From Pterois miles (taxonomy: Eukaryota; Chordata; Actinopteri; Perciformes; Scorpaenidae): a stretch of DNA of 64,000 nucleotides. The notes under the pieces are model-generated. The model did no database searches. It was not told where the DNA came from and worked only from the letters and a program-made list of their open reading frames with translations. The stretch spans positions 22,204,501 through 22,268,500 of the forward strand of contig CAMQGK010000299.1 of assembly GCA_947000775.1 (NCBI GenBank), given 5' to 3'. Shown one piece after another: positions 1 to 13,195 of the stretch; the first letter of the stretch is position 1; each line of letters opens with the position of its first letter. Position numbers and translations under genes: made by a program.

Positions 1-1870
1 CACACCCCGCCCAACCCCTCACCTCCGGGGCGGCAGGGCAACCCCCGCAGCACAGTGGGCAGACACAGGGACCGAGTGACCCCCCACCGGGAGGACAACC
101 AGCACCAAGCAGGCTGCCACCGGGGGGGCCAGCCAGAGGAGACCGATACCAGGGCCCAGCCCAGGCCCGGGAGAGAGAGCGGGCAGTGTGGATGGAACTA
201 ATTAGTAACCCCGCCTATCACCTGGCACCGAGGCCCAGGGGCAACGCAGGGGACCCACGGCCCCCGCACCCAGAGACGCACCACCCCCCAACCCGAGCTG
301 AGCAATCGCCAGGGACCAGCCCATGAGGCAGCCCCGGCGACCACTAGGGCAACCAATCCAGCACCACAACGTGCCAGGGGCCACAGCAATAGGGGGCCTG
401 CCAGGGATGCGGGAGACCCCCCCCAGACCACAACCCCCACAACCCAGGGACCCAACAGCAACAGCGGGCTGAACGTTGGGCTCCCTCAACGCCCAAAAGC
501 CGGAGGGGACCGAGCCCCACCAGTAACGCCATGCGGAGAAGGTTCACCATTGCCCCCCGATTACTATGGTTCCCCTATTCCAGACGAGGAACCATTCACC
601 CTCCACCATGTGTGAGTGCAACCTTGAGTGTAATGTAATGTGGTGCATTAAAAGTTGGGTTGGACTGCGAGGCAGCAGGGGACGAGCCAAAGGACTATAG
701 AGGATGGTTACTCCGCAGCCTTCCCTGACCCTGTTCCCCAAGCCAACGCAGATACCCCCCAATTTGTGTGTGCACTGCATTAAAAGTGGAAACTGGGAGG
801 GGGCAGTAGGAAAGAGGCAAGGAGGATGCAATGCCCTGGAGCTCTGCAGCCCGCCCCGCCCCACAACCCACTGACCCCAGTCCCACCCATCCACGGAGCC
901 CTAACTGTTGTGACCCTATATGTGCCTAAGATTAATATATACAGTGAGATGTGAGATGCGTGAAGTGCACAGTAAGAGGCAGTCCGGTGTGGGCCCAGCC
1001 CCTCAGGCAGAGGGAAGTTGGGGAGAGGTGGAAACGCTCTCCAACCCCGATGCGCAGGGCCCCGGGACCAAAAGGGAGGGGGCGAGAGGGGGCCCCACAA
1101 ACCAAACAGGCCCACCAATGCAGGTACCACTGGCAGCCGCAGCACCAGAACAGCACCCCAGCGGCCACCCCAGACCTGCCACAGGCCAGCCGACTACGGT
1201 ACCCTGACCTGAGAGGGAGACGGGGCTAACCCCAAGGACGCACAGACCGCCGGCCCCCCACCCCAACCCCAAAGGCCACAGCACCGAGGACACAGGGCAC
1301 ACAGACCATCCGCTCTACCACCCCCCGGGACAGCACCGGCCCCAGAAAAGACCCCGGCCAGCAGTATTTGATCCCCGGCGGCGTCGCACAGGTCCAAACA
1401 GGAGCCCGTGCATGGATGAGTTAGTGCCCCCCCGGAGGGAGGCCAACCGGGCCCAGGCCCACCCCCATGCCACGGAGGACCCCCAGCCCCCCAAGAGGAG
1501 GGAGAGAGGGCGCGGAGGAGTGGGAAGGCAGGAGAGGAGAGAGGAGGAGGGAGGCAGGGGCGGAGAGGGACGGGGGAGCGACAGGAGGCTGACCCACCCC
1601 AAACCCCCCACACCATCCAGGGGACCCCAGGAGAGACCAGCCGCCACCACCCCCAGGAACCCAGGAGAGCGCCCAGCCACGGCAGCCCCGGGGGCGAAAG
1701 GCGAGATACCCGACACTCCTAATCCCAGTGGGGGCAGGGAAGCAAGAGCCAGCCAGACCCAGCAGAGCCAGACAACAACCCTGGGGATAAGAATAAAAGG
1801 AAAAGGACACCTCAATAAAGAAATGCAAAAGTGATGGGAGTAATTGAAACAGGCGTAGACTCAGTCAACT
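1..1870. other. GC-rich non-coding block, probably dispersed repeat
   Basis: This block is rich in C and G, with long proline/arginine- or glycine-type open frames on both strands. Those frames follow from base composition and show no conserved domain. Two similar sub-segments ending in a GTGCATTAAAAGT-like motif occur near 605-650 and 765-790, so part of it is internally duplicated. It ends near 1812 with AATAAAG, after which composition turns AT-rich. I recognise no gene. It is most likely the GC-rich part of a dispersed repeat. Confidence 0.4.
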
Positions 1871-2091
1871 AATGGCATGTAATCAATGAGCTGACAGGGA
1901 GAAGAAGAGAAAAAAAAAAAAGTAACACAGAACACAAAACAGGCAAGGAACAACATAGAACGCTGAACAAATACAATACAAGGGTGGGGGGGGGGGCATC
2001 ATGACTGGGAATGTTGGAGAAGTAAATGGTTTCTGGAACAAAAACAAACATATGTATTGTATCTATATATACAGTATGTTATAAATTTTAT

Positions 2092-3584
2092 ACAGTACAG
2101 ACCAAAAGTTTGGACACACCTTCTCATTCAAAGAGTTTCCTTTATTTTCATGACTATGAAAATTGTAGATTCACACAAAACTATGAATTAACACATGTGG
2201 AATTATATACTTAACAAAAAAGTGTGAAACAACTGAAAATACGCTTTATATTGTAGTTTCTTCAAAGTACCTCCTTTTGCTCTGATTACTGCTCCACACA
2301 CTCTGCATCCTCTTGATGAGCTTCAAGAGGTCGTCACCTGAAATGGTCTCCAACAGTCTTGAAGGAGTCCCAGAGATGCTGAGCACTTGTTGGCCCTTTT
2401 GCCTTCACTCTGCGGTCCAGCTCACCCCAAACCATCTGGATCGGGTTCAGGTCCGGTGACTGTGGAGGCCAGGTCATCTGGTCCAGCACCCCATCACTCT
2501 CCTTCTTGGTCAAATAGCCCTCACACAGCCTGGAGGTGTGTTTGGGGTCATTGTCCTGTTGAAAAATAAATGATGGTCCAACTAAACGCAGACCGGATGG
2601 AATAGCATGCTGCTGCTAGATGCTGTGGTAGCCATGCTGGTTCAGTAGGCCTTCAGTTTGAATAAATCCCCAACAGTGTCACCAGCAAAGCCCCCCCACA
2701 CCATCACACCTCCTCCTCCATGCTTCACGGTGGGAACCAGGCATGTAGAGTCCATCCGTTTACCTTTTCTGGTTCCACAAAGACACGGTGGTTGGAACCA
2801 AAGATCTCAGATCTGGACTCATCAGACCAAAGCCCAGATTTCCACTGGTCTAATGTCCATTCCTGGTGGTCTTTAGCCCAAACAAGTCTCTCTGCTTGTT
2901 GCCTGTCCTTAGCAGTGGTTTCCTAGCAGCTATTCTACCATGAAGGCCTGATTCACACAGTCTCCTCTTAACAGTTGTTCTAGAGATGTGTCTGCTGCTA
3001 GAACTCTGTGTGGCATTGACCTGGTCTCTAGTCTGAGCTGCTGTTAACCTGCCATTTCTGAGGCTGGTGACCGACTGCTCTTGGGGACACTTTCAAAGTT
3101 TTCCCAATTTTTGGGACTGACTGACCTTCATTTCTGAAAGTAATGATGGTCACTCGTTTTTCTTTACTTAGCTGCTTTTTTCTGCCATAATCCAAATTCT
3201 AACAGTCTATTCAGCAGGACTATCAGCTGTGTCTCCACCTGACTTCTGATGGTCCCAACCCCATTTATAAGGCCAGAAATCCCCCTGATTAAACCTGACA
3301 GGGCTCACCTGTGAAGTGGAGACCATTTCAGGTGACGACCTCTTGAAGCTCATCAAGAGGATGCAGAGTGTGTGGAGCAGTAATCAGAGCAAAAGGAGGC
3401 TACTTTGAAGAAACTACAATATAAAGCGTATTTTCAGTTGTTTCACACTTTTTTGTTAAGTACATATTTCCACATGTGTTAATTCATAGTTTTGATGCCT
3501 TCAGTGTGAATCTACAATTTTCATAGTCATGAAAATAAAGAAAACTCTTTGAATGAGAAGGTGTGTCCAAACCTTTGGTCTGTA

Positions 3585-3589
<5 letters not shown>
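2092..3589 (-). mobile_element. Tc1/mariner-like transposon, copy 1, inactive
   Basis: Both ends carry inverted copies of the same terminal sequence (CAGTACAGACCAAAAGTTTG at the left), and both lie in TA-rich DNA as expected for Tc1 insertion. The interior on the minus strand is a Tc1 transposase relic. It includes the N-terminal helix-turn-helix region near 3190-3080 and segments matching the DDE domain. Compared with the copy at 30197-31731 it lacks roughly 100 bp or more of the DNA-binding region around 3075-3085. No full-length frame remains, so it cannot make transposase. Confidence 0.85.

Positions 3590-3646
<57 letters not shown>
3588..3646. repeat. (AT)n microsatellite with short telomere-like tail
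   Basis: An uninterrupted AT dinucleotide run directly abuts the right end of the Tc1 element. It is followed at 3646-3666 by a few TAACCC-type hexamers. Confidence 0.9.
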
Positions 3647-3649
<3 letters not shown>

Positions 3650-3665
3650 CTAACCCTAACCCTAT

Positions 3666-3923
3666 AAATGAAATTCAAAAGAAAAAAGGTCAAGCACATC
3701 AGCAAACCAATTAGGCCAGGTGCATTTCTCAAAAATGCAATACAAATACAGTTAAATAAAATCAATAAAATTCAGAAATAAAATAAGGCTGAGTCTCAAA
3801 TAGGCACATAAGCAGTCTCTCAATCAAAATGAATACTAAAGCTGACTCAATACAGCAATTCAAAATGAATAGTATAACATGCCTCTAAATAAGGCAACAT
3901 CAATAGCAAGATGCCAACAGCAT
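3666..3923. repeat. Left arm of a large inverted repeat
   Basis: This segment is the near-perfect reverse complement of 4346-4603. The only difference I noticed is one base near 3812. The right arm lies inside the hAT-type element that begins at 3940, so this arm is an inverted copy of element-internal DNA placed outside its left end. The spacer between the arms is about 420 bp. Confidence 0.88.
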
Positions 3924-3939
3924 TTATATATATATATAT

Positions 3940-4823
3940 TAGGGCTGTCAGTTTAACGCGTTAATTAGATTAATTAATTACGCTGCAAATTAACACGCGA
4001 GCCCACTCGGACCTGTCACTCGGACTCTGACTCGGACTAGGAGCAGCAGGGGCCTCTAGCCCGCTACAAAGCTGAGCCGTGCATTGAATGCATGAGTGTC
4101 CACTGGAGTGGTGGCAGCTCACCAGGAGCTGATGAACAGCTGTCCTCTCCTCCTACCTGGCTACCGCTGCCACGTCTGGGCCAGGTGAGAGACTCTTTTC
4201 ACTGCAGGTAACATCATTGAAAAGAAGAGAGCAGCCTCACACTCACACAATGTAAACAAGCTTGTTTGTCTGAGCAACTGGCTCAAGGACACATAGAGTT
4301 GTCTGTTGTCAGTTCCTGTAACGTTAGCTGACCCTTTTAAAGGAAATGCTGTTGGCATCTTGCTATTGATGTTGCCTTATTTAGAGGCATGTTATACTAT
4401 TCATTTTGAATTGCTGTATTGAGTCAGCTTTAGTATTCATTTTGATTGAGAGTCTGCTTATGTGCCTATTTGAGACTCAGCCTTATTTTATTTCTGAATT
4501 TTATTGATTTTATTTAACTGTATTTGTATTGCATTTTTGAGAAATGCACCTGGCCTAATTGGTTTGCTGATGTGCTTGACCTTTTTTCTTTTGAATTTCA
4601 TTGATAAAGCACACTTAACCAATAAAAATGTGGATTTCAAATCTTCTCTTCTTGGTGTATTCTATTGATTAGTCATGCACTACGATTTTGTAATGTCCTA
4701 GAATTCAGATTCTTTATTTGGGGGCCTTTAGCAGGTATGAGATTAAAATGTGATTAATTAGATTAATTAATTACAAATCCTGTAATTAATTAGATTAATT
4801 TTCTTAATTGCCTGACAGCACTA
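3940..4823. mobile_element. Non-autonomous hAT-type transposon
   Basis: The left end reads TAGGGCTGTCAG followed by a TTAACGCGTTAA palindrome. The right end is the inverted counterpart, CTGACAGCACTA. Sub-terminal ATTAATTA-rich sequence is shared by both ends. ATATATAT flanks both sides, consistent with an 8-bp target-site duplication, although the surrounding AT repeat makes that weak evidence. No transposase frame is present. Assignment to hAT rests on end sequence and 8-bp target preference. Confidence 0.7.
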
Positions 4824-5060
4824 ATATATATATATATGTGTATAATACATACATATATATGTATATATATGTGTATAATACATACATATATATGTATACA
4901 TACATACATATGTATACATACATATATACATATGTATACATACATATACATATATATGTATGTATACATATATACATATGTATACATACATATATATGTA
5001 TATGTATATATATGTATATATATATGTTTATACGTGTGTGTGTGTACATACACAGATATG
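4824..5060. repeat. AT/ATGT/ACAT microsatellite
   Basis: Alternating purine-pyrimidine simple sequence made of TATATATG and ACATACAT blocks immediately follows the hAT-type element. Open frames here are only translated simple sequence. Confidence 0.9.
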
Positions 5061-5410
5061 CATAGAAATGGTTAATAAACGCTCACGTGCAGCTCAGGCC
5101 TCAGACATTGAATTATTGGTTAGAACTTTATTGATTTTGACAGAAGAGACAATAACAGCTGTGACATCATATTTCAAAATAAAACATGCGAGTGATGAAA
5201 ATTTTTATCTTTATTATGAACGTATTAAACTCTTCAGTCTCTGGAGGGTCAAAGAGAAATGAGTGAATCATCTCCTTATTAATCAATAGTTTGTCAAACT
5301 AATAATCAATGAGAATCAGCCTGTCGACCCGCCCTCCTCAGCTGTCAATCACTCTGTCAGCTGACTCTTGGCTCTCTTTGCTGCAGGAGCTTCACCTGGT
5401 CAGGTAGGAG
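5061..5410. other. Unassigned AT-rich spacer
   Basis: No repeat unit or coding signal stands out. TTTATT motifs near 5137 and 5209 read as AATAAA on the minus strand and could be poly(A) signals for rpp30. That would require a 3' UTR of about 1 kb running through the adjacent repeat. Confidence 0.35.
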
Positions 5411-5419
5411 ACAGTGATT

Positions 5420-6190
5420 ATTGATTACTCATCAGTGACTATTGATTACAGAGCCTCTACCCAGACACTTACTGATTATTGATCAATGATTATTTATTAC
5501 TCAGAGATGTCAGACTCTGTATTAATTACTGATCACTGATTATTGATTGCTGAGAGATAGAGCCCATATCCTTACTGATTATTGATAACTGATCACTGAT
5601 TACTGAATGATATCAGAGCCTCTATCCCTTCACTGTTATTGATAAATGATCAATGATTATTGACTACCGAGAGATATCAGAGCCTCTGCCCAGACAATGT
5701 TACTGATCCCTGTTTAATGATTATTGATTACTGAGAGATACCAAAGTCTATCTCTTCACTGTTACTGATTATTGATTACTGATTATCAATCATTGATTAG
5801 ATATCCTTGATTACTCATTATTGATTTACTTTGATTGATTAATGATCGTTGATCAATGATTATTGATTACTGATCACTGATTATTGATGAATGATTATTG
5901 ATCACTGATCAATGACTACTAACCACTGATTATTGATTACTGATCACTGTTTAAAGACCATTGATTAATGATCACTAATTAATAATTGTTGATCAATGAT
6001 TATTGATTCATTAGTATGATCACTGATTACAGCTCATTGATTACTGATCATTGATTGATTGTTGATTGCTGATCAATGATTGATTGATTACTGATCAATA
6101 ATTGATTGATTAGTGATTATTGATTACTGATCACGATTCCCTAGTATTGGTTACTGATCATTGATTATTGATTACTGATCACTGATTATA
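5420..6190. repeat. Degenerate TGATTATTGATCAC tandem repeat
   Basis: Short, diverged units built on TGATTATTGATCACTGATTA recur across about 770 bp. The array directly abuts the last rpp30 exon and appears to supply its final codons and stop. Confidence 0.85.
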
Positions 6191-9100
6191 AACCTACATT
6201 CTGCAGATGGAGTGTCCTGCCGGCAGAACATCTCAGTGCAGCTCCTCCTGGTGGAGATGATCCCGCTGGCTGTCTGCCTGGTTTCTGACAACAAACACAA
6301 GAACAGATAAATTCACAGAACAGAGGAACAGAAGAACAGAAGAACAGAAGAACGGAGGAACAGAGGAACGGAAGAACAGAGGAACAGAAGAACGGAAGAA
6401 CAGAGGAACAGAACAACAGAGGAACGGAAGAACGGAGGAACAGAGGAACAGAAGAACGGAGGAACAGAAGAACAGAGGAACGGAAGAACAGAGGAACAGA
6501 AGAACAGAGGAACAGAAGAACGGAAGAACAGAGGAACAGAACAACAGAGGAACGGAAGAACGGAGGAACAGAGGAACAGAAGAACGGAGGAACAGAAGAA
6601 CAGAGGAACGGAAGAACAGAGGAACAGAAGAACAGAGGAACAGAAGAACGGAAGAACAGAGGAACAGAACAACAGAGGAACGGAAGAACAGAGGAACAGA
6701 GGAACAGAAGAACAGAAGAACGGAGGAACAGAGGAACGGAAGAACAGAGGAACAGAAGAACAGAGGAACAGAAGAACGGAGGAACAGAGGAACGGAAGAA
6801 CAGAGGAACGGAAGAACGGAGGAACAGAGGAACAGAAGAACAGAGGAACAGAAGAACGGAAGAACAGAGGAACAGAACAACAGAGGAACGGAAGAACGGA
6901 GGAACAGAGGAACAGAAGAACGGAGGAACAGAAGAACAGAGGAACAGAAGAACAGAGGAACGGAAGAACAGAGGAACAGAAGAACAGAGGAACAGAAGAA
7001 CGGAAGAACAGAGGAACGGAACAACAGAGGAACGGAAGAACAGAGGAACAGAGGAACAGAAGAACAGAAGAACGGAGGAACAGAGGAACGGAAGAACAGA
7101 GGAACAGAAGAACGGAGGAACAGAGGAACGGAAGAACAGAGGAACAGAGGAACAGAAGAACAGAAGAACGGAGGAACAGAGGAACGGAAGAACAGAGGAA
7201 CAGAAGAACGGAGGAACAGAGGAACGGAAGAACAGAGGAACGGAAGAACAGGAACAGAAGAACGGAGGAACAGAGGAACAGAAGAACAGAGGAACAGAAG
7301 AACGGAAGAAGAGAGGAACAGAACAACAGAGGAACGGAAGAACGGAGGAACAGAGGAACAGAAGAACGGAGGAACAGAAGAACAGAGGAACGGAAGAACA
7401 GAGGAACAGAAGAACAGAGGAACAGAAGAACGGAGGAACAGAAGAACGGAGGAACAGAGGAACGGAAGAACAGAGGAACGGAAGAACAGGAACAGAAGAA
7501 CGGAGGAACAGAGGAACGGAAGAACAGAGGAACAGAAGAACGGAGGAACAGAGGAACGGAAGAACAGAGGAACGGAAGAACAGGAACAGAAGAACGGAGG
7601 AACAGAAGAACGGAGGAACAGAGGAAAAGAGGAACAGAGGAACAGAAGAACAGAGGAACAGAAGAACAGAGGAACAGAGGAACAGAAGAACGGAGGAACA
7701 GAGGAACAGAAGAACAGAGGAACAGAAGAACAGAGGAACGGAGGAACAGAGGAACAGAAGAACGGAGGAACAGAAGAACGGAGGAACAGAAGAACGGAGG
7801 AACAGAAGAACGGAGGAACAGAGGAACAGAAGAACGGAGGAACAGAGGAACAGAAGAACAGAGGAACAGAAGAACGGAGGAACAGAGGAACAGAAGAACG
7901 GAGGAACAGAAGAACAGAAGAACAGAGGAACAGAAGAACGGAGGAACAGAGGAACAGAAGAACAGAGGAACAGAAGAACGGAGGAACAGAGGAACAGAAG
8001 AACGGAGGAACAGAAGAACAGAGGAACGTATTGATCTCCAGGCTGTACTCACTGACATCATGTTGGTTGTCGTCATATTATCAGTTATACTGATTCATAA
8101 TCAAATGATCATCTGATCCACTGATGTATTACTGCAGAGCTAGTGGTATTTACAACACAAGTACTAGTATTTACTGTAGGAATAGCAGTATTTACAGTAG
8201 AATTAGTAGTAGAAATTTACCTGCATGTAGTACAACTGATCGACAGGTGGAGGAGACGGCTTCTTTAGAGTCTCCATCTGACAACCCAAACAGCAGACCT
8301 CTGAGGACACACTTCAGGACAACTACTGTAGTACTACACGCAGAATACACACAGAGTACAGCAGACCTCTGAGGACACACTTCAGGACAACTACTGTAGT
8401 ACTACACGCAGAATACACACAGAGTACAGCAGACCTCTGAGGACACACTTCAGGACAACTACTGTAGTACTACACGCAGAATACACACAGAGTACAGCAG
8501 ACCTCTGAGGACACACTTCAGGACAACTACTGTAGTACTACACGCAGAATACACACAGAGTACAGCAGACCTCTGAGGACACACTTCAGGACAACTACTG
8601 TAGTACTACACGCAGAATACACACAGAGTACAGCAGACCTCTGAGGACACACTTCAGGACAACTACTGTAGTACTACACGCAGAATACACACAGAGTACA
8701 GCAGACCTCTGAGGACACACTTCAGGACAACTACTGTAGTACTACACGCAGAATACACACAGAGTACAGCAGACCTCTGAGGACACACTTCAGGACAACT
8801 ACTGTAGTACTACACGCAGAATACACACAGAGTACAGCAGACCTCTGAGGACACACTTCAGGACAGCTACTGTAGTACTACACGCAGAATACACACAGAG
8901 TACAGCAGACCACCGAGGACACACTTCAGGACAACTACCGTAGTACTACACACAGAATACACACAGAGTACAGCAGACCACCGAGGACACACTTCAGGAC
9001 AACTACCGTAGTACTACACACAGAATACACACAGAGTACAGCAGATCTCTGAGGACACAGTACACACAGTACTGTAGTACTACCCACAGTAAAACAAACC

Positions 9101-10981
9101 TCTGAGGAGGCACAATACACACAGTACTGTAGTACTGCACACAGTAAAACAAACCTCTGAGGAGGCACAATACACACAGTACTGTAGTACTGCACACAGA
9201 ATACAACAAACCTCTGAGGAGACAGTACACACAGTACTGTAGTACTACACACAGTAAAACAAACCTCTGAGGAGGCACAATACACACAGTACTGTAGTAC
9301 TACACACAGAGTAGTACTACACAGAGTACAACAAACCTCTGAGGAGACAGTACACACAGTACTGTAGTACTACACACAGTAAAACAAACCTCTGAGGAGA
9401 CAGTACACACAGTACTGTAGTACTACACAGAGTACAACAAACCTCTGAGGAGACAGTACACACAGTACTGTAGTACTACACACAGAATACAACAAACCTC
9501 TGAGGAGACAGTACACACAGTATTGTAGTACTACACACAGTAAAACAAACCTCTGAGGAGGCACAATACACACAGTACTGTAGTACTACACACAGAGTAC
9601 AACAAACCTCTGAGGAGACAGTACACACAGTACTACACAGTGAAACACAAAGCAGAAACATGAAAACTGTGCTGTTTCTGTTGAAAAGTACATTTAGTAC
9701 TACTACTACTACTACTACTGCAGGAAGGATACAGGTTGGTGATGTCATAGGGCCCTCGGAGCTCCATTGGCTGAGGACACACATGAGGACATTATGATTG
9801 ATTATTGCTGATTAGTTTGGGCTGATTGTGAGGACTGATTATTGATCAGAGACCTGCTCAGCTGCACTGGACACGATCACATTCTGAAAGACACAAACAA
9901 CCACAGGTGACACACTGCTCCGCCTCCTCTGACATCACCGTGACATCATCATTACAGCATAACAAACGGACGAGGTGACATCACACAGTCAGAGGACGTA
10001 CCCTCCCTTTACAGGTGTCCATCAGTGAGACGGCGTTGGCGATGGTGTAGCGTCTCCTGGTGGCGTCTCTGATGGCGGCAGAGTATGACACCTCAAACAC
10101 CACGCCTCTGTCTATAGCCTGAACAACCACGGAGATATAGACAGATAATTATCTATGGATAGATAGATAGATCATAGATCATCATAGATCCTGGAGGACT
10201 TCAGCTTCCAGACTGACCGACCGGACATAGTGGTGGTGATGGATGTGGAGATACCAGCTGACACCAACATCAGGAAGAAGGAACAGCTGGAACAGATGTG
10301 GAGGATCAAGGCTAATGTGGTCCCCGTGGTAGTAGGAGCACTCGGGGCGGTGACCCCCAAACTGGGAGAACGGCTCCAACAGAACCCAGGAACCACATCT
10401 GAAGCCTCAGTCCAGAAGAGGACAGTCCTAGGAACAGCTAAGATACTGAAGAACCCTCAGACTCCAGGACTCTGGTAGAGGACCAGAGCTGGAGGAGGAC
10501 TCGGTTACCACCCTGAGAGGCTGAGGGGGACGGTTTTTATTTTAAATTATATTGACGTATAGTGGGCTGCACAGTGGTGCAGTGATTAGCAAGAGGGTCA
10601 CAGGTTTAAATCCGGCTTGGGGCTGTTCTGCTGTTTGCATGTGCATGTGGGTTTTCTCCAGGTGCTCCAGTTTCCTCCCACAGTCTACAGACAAGCAGGT
10701 TAACTGATGACTAAATGTCCCATAGATGTGAATGGTGTCTGTCTCTGTGTGTCCTGTGATGGACTGGAGACCTGTCCAGGTGAACCCACCTTCACCCAAT
10801 GCCAGCTGGGATCAGGTCCAGACCCCCGAGACCCCTAACGGGATAATCTGATGGATATAAATGTATAGTGAGAAATCTCACCCCGTTGATCGGCGCTCTC
10901 TTGAAGAAGAAGGGAAGTTTCTCCGTCACTGAGATACAGATGATGTCAACATCATAGGTCATACAGGCGGCCTGCACACAG

Positions 10982-11040
<59 letters not shown>

Positions 11041-11593
11041 TACCATGTAGTATTCAGATCCTGTACTTCAGTAAAACTAGCTAAACCATTATACTGTATT
11101 ACAAGTATACAAAACGAACAGCCAAACAGAGTATATTATAATACTGATTGATATATTGATTTTAGGATGTTATTTCTATAGATTATTATAACTGATGCAT
11201 TCATGTGTCAGCTGGTCGTAATACGCTGTATTTTAGGTCTGGTACGATAAATGTATAGCAGTATAAAGTATTACAATGTAGAAATACTGCAATACAGAAA
11301 GAGTACCTAAAACCGGTTTTACAATAAACGTAGTTTGCTGTGAAGAGAAGATCAATAAAACTCACATGGAAGAGTTTCTCTGTGGTCGGCAGCACAGCCA
11401 GCAGGTCAAAACCACGGTACTCTGCAGCACCGGGTCTCTGAGACAGGGAGAGGGACAGAGAGAGACAGGGAGAGGGACAGAGAGAGACAGGGAGAGGGAC
11501 AGAGAGAGACAGGGAGAGGGACAGAGAGAGACAGGGAGAGGGACAGAGAGAGAGAGACAGGGAGAGGGACAGAGAGAGACAGGGAGAGGGACA

Positions 11594-11625
<32 letters not shown>

Positions 11626-11642
11626 CAGAGAGAGAGAGAGAG

Positions 11643-11704
<62 letters not shown>

Positions 11705-13161
11705 CAAAGAGAGACAGAGAGAGAGAGGGACAGAGAGAGAGAGAGAGAGAGAGAGACAGGGACAGACAGATGGAGAGAGAGAGAGACAGAGACAGACAGA
11801 CGGAGAGAGCGAGAGAGACAGAGAGAGAAAGACAGAGACAGAGAGAGAGAGAGACAGGGACAGAGAGAGAGAGAGAGAGACAGAGAGAGAGAAAGACAGA
11901 GACAGAGAGAGAGACAGAGACAGGGACAGAGAGAGACAGAGACAGACAGATGGAGAGAGAGACAGACAGAGACAGACAGACGGAGAGAGAGAGAGACAGA
12001 CACAGACACAGACACACACACGCACACACACACGTCTGGGATCAGTACAGGATGTGACCACGTGGGAAGTGAAGCAAACGCGCTAAAAGATTCCAAAATA
12101 AAATCAAGACTCACAAAGAGACTGGCGTCTGACATCACAAGTGTCAGTCTGTTCAGCACTCTGATTGGACGGGACCGCCCCTGACAGAGACAGCGACCGC
12201 TGTTACCACAGCAACAACACAGACATCATCAATGATCATCATGTTCACCTGCATCTACCTGAACGACGGGCAGCTGATCCATCAGCTCACTGATTGGCTT
12301 CGGGGCCGGAATGTCCTGAAACAGGAAATAGAGCAGATTAACAAAATAAAAGGGAGAGGAATATTAGTTGTGTTTTATTGGGCACTACCCTCAATAAAAA
12401 CATGACTTTTTTTTTTTACTTTGCTCATATTATTTTATTTATGATTATTATATTTCATATTATTATATTGATACTTCCCAGACAATAGTAATATAATTTT
12501 TAGTTGTAATAGTATCAATACTAATAATAATAAAAATGATTATTATTGTTATTGTTATTATATCCACCCCAGACTATGATTTTTTCTGCTCGTGTCTGGT
12601 TTCAGCTCAGCAGGTCGAACTGGTAATTAAACCTACTGAACAGTATAATAATAATAATAACAATAATAATAATAATATTAATAGTTGCACCTCTTGTTTT
12701 GGGATTGACCTTCCTGAGAGAAACTACGTGCTGCTGTGCTCCTGAACGCACCACGCTCACCTGTTTCTTCTTGGCGGCTGGTTCGAACACATAGTTGATG
12801 GCGACGGTTGAGAAACCGACTGCAGGGAGAAAACACACCGTCATCTACATCATCTGCATAGAAACACACAGAAACCAGAGGACGTTTGGGAGGACTCGGG
12901 TCGGTCGGCGGGCGGGGAAGAAAGTCCGCTTTGTGTCAGCTCTTCAGGTTTACGAGCAACGAGCATCTCAGCCTCTCTGAGCTGATGAAAGCTGTAACGG
13001 CGTGATCAGGCGGTTCTGCAGCGACTGCTCAGGTCTGATCATCTGTACGGGACACCAGGATCTGTGGAGAACGCCAGGTTAACGGCAGGAACACGGGAGT
13101 TATCGGCTCCGGTCTGTCGCCAGTTAGCCGCTGGATCACATCTGGGTATACGAGAGAGAGG

Positions 13162-13195
<34 letters not shown>

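Noticed and set aside
1412..1834. Pro/Arg-rich 140-codon frame
   Set aside because: Frames of similar length exist on both strands in this GC-rich block; composition artefact of a repeat.
3646..3666. TAACCC hexamers as an interstitial telomere
   Set aside because: Only about three units; too short to support a telomere fusion.
5380..5410. Short exon-like segment between CTGCAG and GTAGGAG
   Set aside because: It is on the plus strand, opposite to rpp30, only 17 nt, and has no partner exons.
6233..8076. Long Ser/Val/Phe/Leu-rich open frames on the minus strand
   Set aside because: They are translations of the GGAACAGAAGAAC minisatellite inside rpp30 intron 10; no domain, and the true exon uses another frame.
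8291..9045. CRISPR-like regular array (68-bp period)
   Set aside because: There are no distinct repeats and unique spacers, the whole unit is repeated, and the host is a vertebrate. It is a minisatellite.
11201..12184. Ser/Leu-rich and Arg/Glu-rich frames around 11366-12184
   Set aside because: Simple-sequence translation of the GAGAGACAGG array; only the short rpp30 exons 4 and 5 within the span are coding.
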